A stretch of DNA of 64,000 bases from Pseudomonas putida. Lineage in GTDB: Bacteria > Pseudomonadota > Gammaproteobacteria > Pseudomonadales > Pseudomonadaceae. A program made the position numbers and the translations under genes. The notes beneath the pieces are model-generated. The model saw nothing but the letters and a program-made list of their open reading frames with translations. It was not told the origin of the DNA and did not search any database. Each line of letters opens with the position of its first letter. Position 1 is the stretch's first letter. This document shows, one piece after another, positions 60,435 to 64,000 of the stretch. The DNA lies in NCBI RefSeq assembly GCF_002025705.1, contig NZ_CP018846.1, forward strand, positions 2,471,501 through 2,535,500, read 5' to 3'.

Positions 60435-61391
60435 ATGGAAAGCCGCCTGCTGAGCGAGCGCAGTAGCGTGTTCCATCACGCCGACCCTTATGCGGTGTCC
60501 GACTACGTCAACCAGCACGTCGGCCAGCACTGCATCGGCCTGGCGCGCACCACCCACCCGCAGGCCAGCCTCAGCCACCGCAAGTTCGCCGAACTCGACC
60601 TGTGCCGCATCAGCTACGGCGGCAGCGTGCGGGTCACCTCACCGGCGCTGGAATCCATCTACCACCTGCAAGTCCTGCTCAACGGCAACTGCCTGTGGCG
60701 CGGGCACCAGCGCGAGCACCACCTGGTGCCGGGCGAGCTGTTGCTGATCAACCCGGACGATCCGGTCGACCTGACCTATTCCGAAGACTGCGAGAAATTC
60801 ATCCTCAAGGTGCCGACCCGGCTGCTCGACACCATCTGCGACGAGCAGCGCTGGCAACGGCCGGATGGCGGCGTGCGGTTCTTGCGCAATCACTACCGGC
60901 TGGAAGAGCTCGATGGCTTCGTCAACCTGCTGGCCATGGTTTGCCATGAGGCCGAGGTCAGTGATTCGCTGCCGCGGGTGCAGGGGCACTACAGCCAGAT
61001 CGTCGCCAGCAAGCTGATGACCCTGATGAGTACCAATATCCGACGGGAGAGCCTGGGTACGCCCGGGGCGAGCCTGGAGCGGATCCTCGACTACATCGAG
61101 CGCAACCTCAAACTGGAGCTGCCAGCCGAGGTGCTGGCTGAGCAGGCTTGCATGAGCTTGCGTTCGTTGTATGCGCTGTTCGACCGGCAGCTGGGCACAA
61201 CGCCGAAACAGTACGTGCGCCAGCGCAAGCTGGAGCGGGTGCATGCGTGCCTGAGTGATGCCAGCTGCGCGGTGCGCAGCGTGACCGAACTGGCCATGGA
61301 TTACGGCTTCCTGCACCTCGGGCGGTTCTCCGAGGTGTATCGCCAGCGGTTTGGCGAGCTGCCTTCGGAAACCTTCAGGCAGCGCCACTAG
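60435..61391 (+). CDS. XylS/BenR-type AraC-family activator
   Basis: A 318-residue protein strongly like BenR/XylS throughout: SERSSVFHHADPYAVSDYVN, LDLCRISYGGSVRVTSPALE, YHLQVLLNGNCLWRGH, PGELLLINPDDPVDLTYSED, then DNA-binding part LEQ-type helices with MSLRSLYALFDRQLGTTPKQ and ELAMDYGFLHLGRFSEVYRQ and the end FGELPSETFRQ. BenR activates benzoate dioxygenase genes with benzoate as effector. No benABCD or cat gene is in view; the neighbours are a GlxA-type regulator and a convergent acyl-CoA dehydrogenase. The effector may be benzoate or a related aromatic acid (inference). Confidence 0.87.
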   Translation: MESRLLSERSSVFHHADPYAVSDYVNQHVGQHCIGLARTTHPQASLSHRKFAELDLCRISYGGSVRVTSPALESIYHLQVLLNGNCLWRGHQREHHLVPGELLLINPDDPVDLTYSEDCEKFILKVPTRLLDTICDEQRWQRPDGGVRFLRNHYRLEELDGFVNLLAMVCHEAEVSDSLPRVQGHYSQIVASKLMTLMSTNIRRESLGTPGASLERILDYIERNLKLELPAEVLAEQACMSLRSLYALFDRQLGTTPKQYVRQRKLERVHACLSDASCAVRSVTELAMDYGFLHLGRFSEVYRQRFGELPSETFRQRH

Positions 61392-61400
61392 CGCTGACGC

Positions 61401-61524
61401 ACCCTTGTAGGAGCGGCCTTGTGTCGCGAAAGGGCCGCGTAGCGGCCCCAGGATCTCAGCGTCACGGCGGAGATTGCCGGGGCCGCTGCGCGGCCCTTTC
61501 GCGACACAAGGCCGCTCCTACAGG
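61401..61524. repeat. Inverted REP pair (type B)
   Basis: CCCTTGTAGGAGCGGCCTTG..., continuing to GGGCCGC, and GCGGCCCTTTCGCGACACAA..., continuing to TTACAAGGG, occupy almost the whole gap between the convergent BenR-like and acyl-CoA dehydrogenase genes. Confidence 0.9.
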
Positions 61525-61525
61525 G

Positions 61526-62677
61526 TTACAAGGGATAGTGCTTGAGTTCGCGTGCAATCAGCATGCGCTGGATCTCGCTCGACCCCTCGTAGATTTGCGT
61601 GATACGCGCATCGCGGTAGTAACGCTCGACCGGGTAATCCTCCAGATAGCCATAACCGCCGTGCACCTGAATCGCCATCGAGCAGACCCGCTCGGCCATT
61701 TCCGAAGCGAACAGCTTGGCCTGGGACGCTTCCGACAAGCACGGCTTGCCGGCACTGCGCAACCGCGCGGCGTGCAGGATCAACAAGCGCGCTGCGTTCA
61801 CCTGCACCTGCATGTCCGCCAGCAGGTTGGCGATACTCTGGTGCTCGTTGATCGGCTTGCCGAACTGGATGCGATCCCGCGAATACACCAGCGCCGCCTC
61901 GAACGCGGCGCGGGCGATGCCCAAGGCTTGGGCGGCGATGCCGATGCGCCCGCCTTCAAGGTTGGACAGGGCAATCGCCAGGCCCTTGCCGCGCTCACCG
62001 AGGATATTGGCTGCCGGGATACGGCAGTTGTCGAAGGTCACCGCGCAGGTATCGGAGGCGCGGATACCCATCTTGTGTTCGCTGCGGTCGACCTTGAAGC
62101 CTGGGTTGTCGGTGGGCACCAGGAACGCTGACAGGCCTTTCTTGCCCAGCTCCGGGTCGGTGACGGCGAAGACGATGGCCAAGCCGGCGCGGCGGGCGTT
62201 ACTGACGAACTGCTTGGCCCCGTTGATCACCCATTCGCCATTGACCAGCTCGGCGCGGGTGCGCAGGTTGTGCGCTTCCGAGCCTGCCTGGGGCTCAGTC
62301 AGGCAGAAGCAGCCGATCACCTCGCCAGTGGCCAGGCGCGGCAGCCAGGCCTGCTGCTGTTCAGCGGTGCCGTAGGCGAGCAGGGGGCCGCAGCCCACCG
62401 AGTTGTGGATGCTCATCATCGCGCCGGTGGCGCCGCAACCGGCGGCGATTTCCTCGACCGCCAGGGCGTAGGCCACGTAGTCGGTATAGCTGCCGCCAAA
62501 CGCCTCGGGCACGACCATGCCGAGCAGGCCGAGCTCGCCCATCTTGCGCACCACGCCATCGTCGATCCAGCCGGCTTTTTCCCAGGCCTGCGCATGCGGG
62601 GCGATCTCGCCGCGGGCGAAGTCCCGGGCCATGTCGCGGATCATGATCTGCTCTTCGCTCAGTTCCAGGTCTTGCAT
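61526..62677 (-). CDS. Acyl-CoA dehydrogenase (isobutyryl-CoA-type likely)
   Basis: A 383-residue flavoenzyme. [20 protein letters not shown] is the N-terminal helix domain, [20 protein letters not shown] and [20 protein letters not shown] the FAD/substrate region, VEGNGE-like [20 protein letters not shown] the middle, and [20 protein letters not shown] with [20 protein letters not shown] the C-terminal signature holding the catalytic Glu. It removes two hydrogens from an acyl-CoA. Pairing with a 3-hydroxyisobutyryl-CoA hydrolase gene 16 bp upstream points to branched-chain (valine) breakdown. Confidence 0.9.
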   Translation of the reverse strand: MQDLELSEEQIMIRDMARDFARGEIAPHAQAWEKAGWIDDGVVRKMGELGLLGMVVPEAFGGSYTDYVAYALAVEEIAAGCGATGAMMSIHNSVGCGPLLAYGTAEQQQAWLPRLATGEVIGCFCLTEPQAGSEAHNLRTRAELVNGEWVINGAKQFVSNARRAGLAIVFAVTDPELGKKGLSAFLVPTDNPGFKVDRSEHKMGIRASDTCAVTFDNCRIPAANILGERGKGLAIALSNLEGGRIGIAAQALGIARAAFEAALVYSRDRIQFGKPINEHQSIANLLADMQVQVNAARLLILHAARLRSAGKPCLSEASQAKLFASEMAERVCSMAIQVHGGYGYLEDYPVERYYRDARITQIYEGSSEIQRMLIARELKHYPL

Positions 62678-62693
62678 CTGTGTACTCCCGGGC

Positions 62694-63764
62694 TCACAGG
62701 CCTTCGAAGAATTGGTCGACCCGCTGGCGCGACAGCCCGGCCAGGGTTGGCGGGTTCCAGCGCGGCTGCTTGTCCTTGTCGATGATCAGGGCGCGTACGC
62801 CCTCGATGATGTCGCCGTACTGGAACCACTGGCGGTCGATGTGCAGCTCCATGGCGAAGCAGTCTTCCAGCGTCAGGTGACGGCCGCGGCGCAGCATCTC
62901 CAGGGTAACCGCCATGGCCAGTGGCGAGCGGCTTTCCAGCTGGTCGGCGGTGGCTACCGCCCACGGATGGCTGTCGCCGATGCTGACGGCGCGCAATTGC
63001 TCGATGATCGCCCCAAGGTCGGGCTGGGCGAAGAAGTGGTCGATGACCGGGCGCAGTTTTTCCAGTGGTGCGTCGTCCAGCACCTGGCTGCCAAGCTTGG
63101 CCAGCAGGTTCTGCAGGTCCTTGAGCGGATGTTCGCCGAAGCGCAGCTGGTCGAGGCCTTCATCAAGGGCAGCGAGCTTGTCGCTTGGCAGGTACCAGTC
63201 GGCCAGCCCGCAGTACAGGGCGTCGGCGGCCTGGATCTGGGTGCCGCTGACGCCCAGGTAGGTGCCCAGTTCGCCCGGGATGCGCGACAGGAAATAGCTA
63301 CCGCCGACGTCCGGGAAGTAGCCGATGCCGACCTCGGGCATGCCCAGGCGGCTGCGTTCGGTGACGATGCGCAGGTCGCAGCCCTGGGCCAGGCCCATGC
63401 CGCCGCCGAGGGTGAAACCGTCCATCAGCACCAGCACCGGCTTGCGGTAGCGGTGGATGACCAGGTCCAGGGCATATTCCTCGACGAAGAAGTCTTCGTG
63501 CAGGGTTTCGCCGGCCTTGTAACTGTCGTGCAGCGAGCGGATATCGCCACCGGCGCAGAAGCCCTTGGGGCCTTCGCCGCGCAGCACTACGGCCTGTACC
63601 TGCGGGTCTTCGGCCCATTGGTCGAAGTGTTGGCGCAGGTTGCGCACCATGTCCAGGGTCAGGGCGTTGAGGCCTGTAGGGCGGTTGAGGGTGAGGTGGC
63701 CAATCTGGTTGCGGACCTCGGCCAGTACATGAGCCGTTGCCGAGGTATGAGCGTGCGCGGTCAT
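62694..63764 (-). CDS. 3-hydroxyisobutyryl-CoA hydrolase (enoyl-CoA hydratase/isomerase family)
   Basis: A 356-residue crotonase-fold enzyme. [40 protein letters not shown] (oxyanion loop), [40 protein letters not shown] with the catalytic Glu/Asp region, and a long C-terminal extension ([38 protein letters not shown]) that marks the hydrolases rather than hydratases. It converts 3-hydroxyisobutyryl-CoA to 3-hydroxyisobutyrate in valine breakdown. The ribosome site GGGAGAA is 5 nt away. First gene of a two-gene operon; mmsA and mmsB are not here. Confidence 0.9.
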   Translation of the reverse strand: MTAHAHTSATAHVLAEVRNQIGHLTLNRPTGLNALTLDMVRNLRQHFDQWAEDPQVQAVVLRGEGPKGFCAGGDIRSLHDSYKAGETLHEDFFVEEYALDLVIHRYRKPVLVLMDGFTLGGGMGLAQGCDLRIVTERSRLGMPEVGIGYFPDVGGSYFLSRIPGELGTYLGVSGTQIQAADALYCGLADWYLPSDKLAALDEGLDQLRFGEHPLKDLQNLLAKLGSQVLDDAPLEKLRPVIDHFFAQPDLGAIIEQLRAVSIGDSHPWAVATADQLESRSPLAMAVTLEMLRRGRHLTLEDCFAMELHIDRQWFQYGDIIEGVRALIIDKDKQPRWNPPTLAGLSRQRVDQFFEGL

Positions 63765-64000
63765 CGCGTTCTCCCTGCTTTGTTATTGATTTTCCAAGTG
63801 AAGTCTGGAGTGCGCTGGAGGATCGCTGGATCCTGGCATGCGAATTTGCCTTGCACAATCGACAATTCTGCAGGGGCATCGTGCGTTTTTGCCTTGAGCC
63901 TTTCAGCGCTTGTGAAATCGAGCGCCGCCCGCGCGGCGCATCGCGGATAAATCCGCTCCTACATTTGTTGCAACGTACTGAACATATTACGCCATGGTCG
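63765..64000. other. Right-edge intergenic region with REP-like fragment
   Basis: 236 bp upstream of the hydrolase operon, so it should hold its promoter. A REP-like piece (GCGCATCGCGGATAAATCCG then CTCCTACATTTGTTGCAACG) lies at about 63937-63976. No gene start is visible before the window ends. Confidence 0.6.

Noticed and set aside
62517..63950. 477-codon plus-strand frame at the right edge
   Set aside because: Antisense to the hydrolase and dehydrogenase genes, without ribosome site or domain.

Overview
The window reads as a Pseudomonas chromosome, most likely of the P. putida group. The reasons are GC-rich, densely coding DNA with Pseudomonas-type ribosome binding sites, two families of Pseudomonas-style REP elements, and gene content typical of the group: NEL-type leucine-rich-repeat protein, serine dehydratase with a GcvA-like LysR gene, gamma-glutamyl polyamine catabolism, Sad/PtrR, PagL, MntP and a XylS/BenR-type regulator. 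No rRNA, tRNA, insertion sequence, prophage or CRISPR array was found. Assignment to species is inference.

Left edge (1-4435): the 3' end of an EAL c-di-GMP phosphodiesterase faces a large LRR protein that resembles NEL effectors but ends before the catalytic cysteine.

Exopolysaccharide region (4780-29844): about 25 kb given over to one secreted polymer. A FemAB-like acyltransferase and a GT61 enzyme come first, then a 58-residue protein with a PEP/VPLPA-CTERM-like tail. An export operon follows (short OPX protein, separate beta-barrel, Wzz-type copolymerase, BY-kinase). An opposed cassette carries a Wzy-like polymerase, a GH5-like hydrolase and GalE. A long operon then runs from a 64-residue Tat-signal protein and GMC oxidoreductase through two hexapeptide acyltransferases, five glycosyltransferases and a DUF535 protein to a WcaJ-type initiating transferase and a phosphoethanolamine transferase. 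In the model, WcaJ loads the first sugar onto undecaprenyl phosphate, the glycosyltransferases build the repeat unit, Wzy and Wzz/BY-kinase polymerise it, and OPX plus barrel secrete it. No Wzx flippase and no exosortase is present. The layout resembles the P. putida EPS locus I remember as pea, and exosortase-associated EPS loci of other proteobacteria. Both comparisons are from memory.

Metabolic region (29845-46434): LysR and L-serine dehydratase; a DUF1842/DUF1843 pair with a lipoprotein; a toxin-antitoxin pair next to AT-rich DNA; a polyamine operon (gamma-glutamyl-polyamine synthetase, binding protein, oxidoreductase) opposite an AraC regulator; an SF1 helicase; sad with divergent ptrR; a secreted small protein and a PhyH dioxygenase.

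Envelope, ion and transport region (46647-64000): pagL, a TonB receptor with a Fur-box-like site, a two-domain universal stress protein, mntP behind a yybP-ykoY manganese riboswitch, a HisN-type phosphatase, a lipoprotein and an alpha/beta hydrolase. A quaternary-amine ABC transporter operon follows, flanked by LysR and GlxA-type regulators, then a BenR/XylS-like regulator with no ben genes beside it, and a valine-type acyl-CoA dehydrogenase/hydrolase pair. REP pairs recur between transcription units from about 39 kb rightwards, and none was seen in the EPS region.
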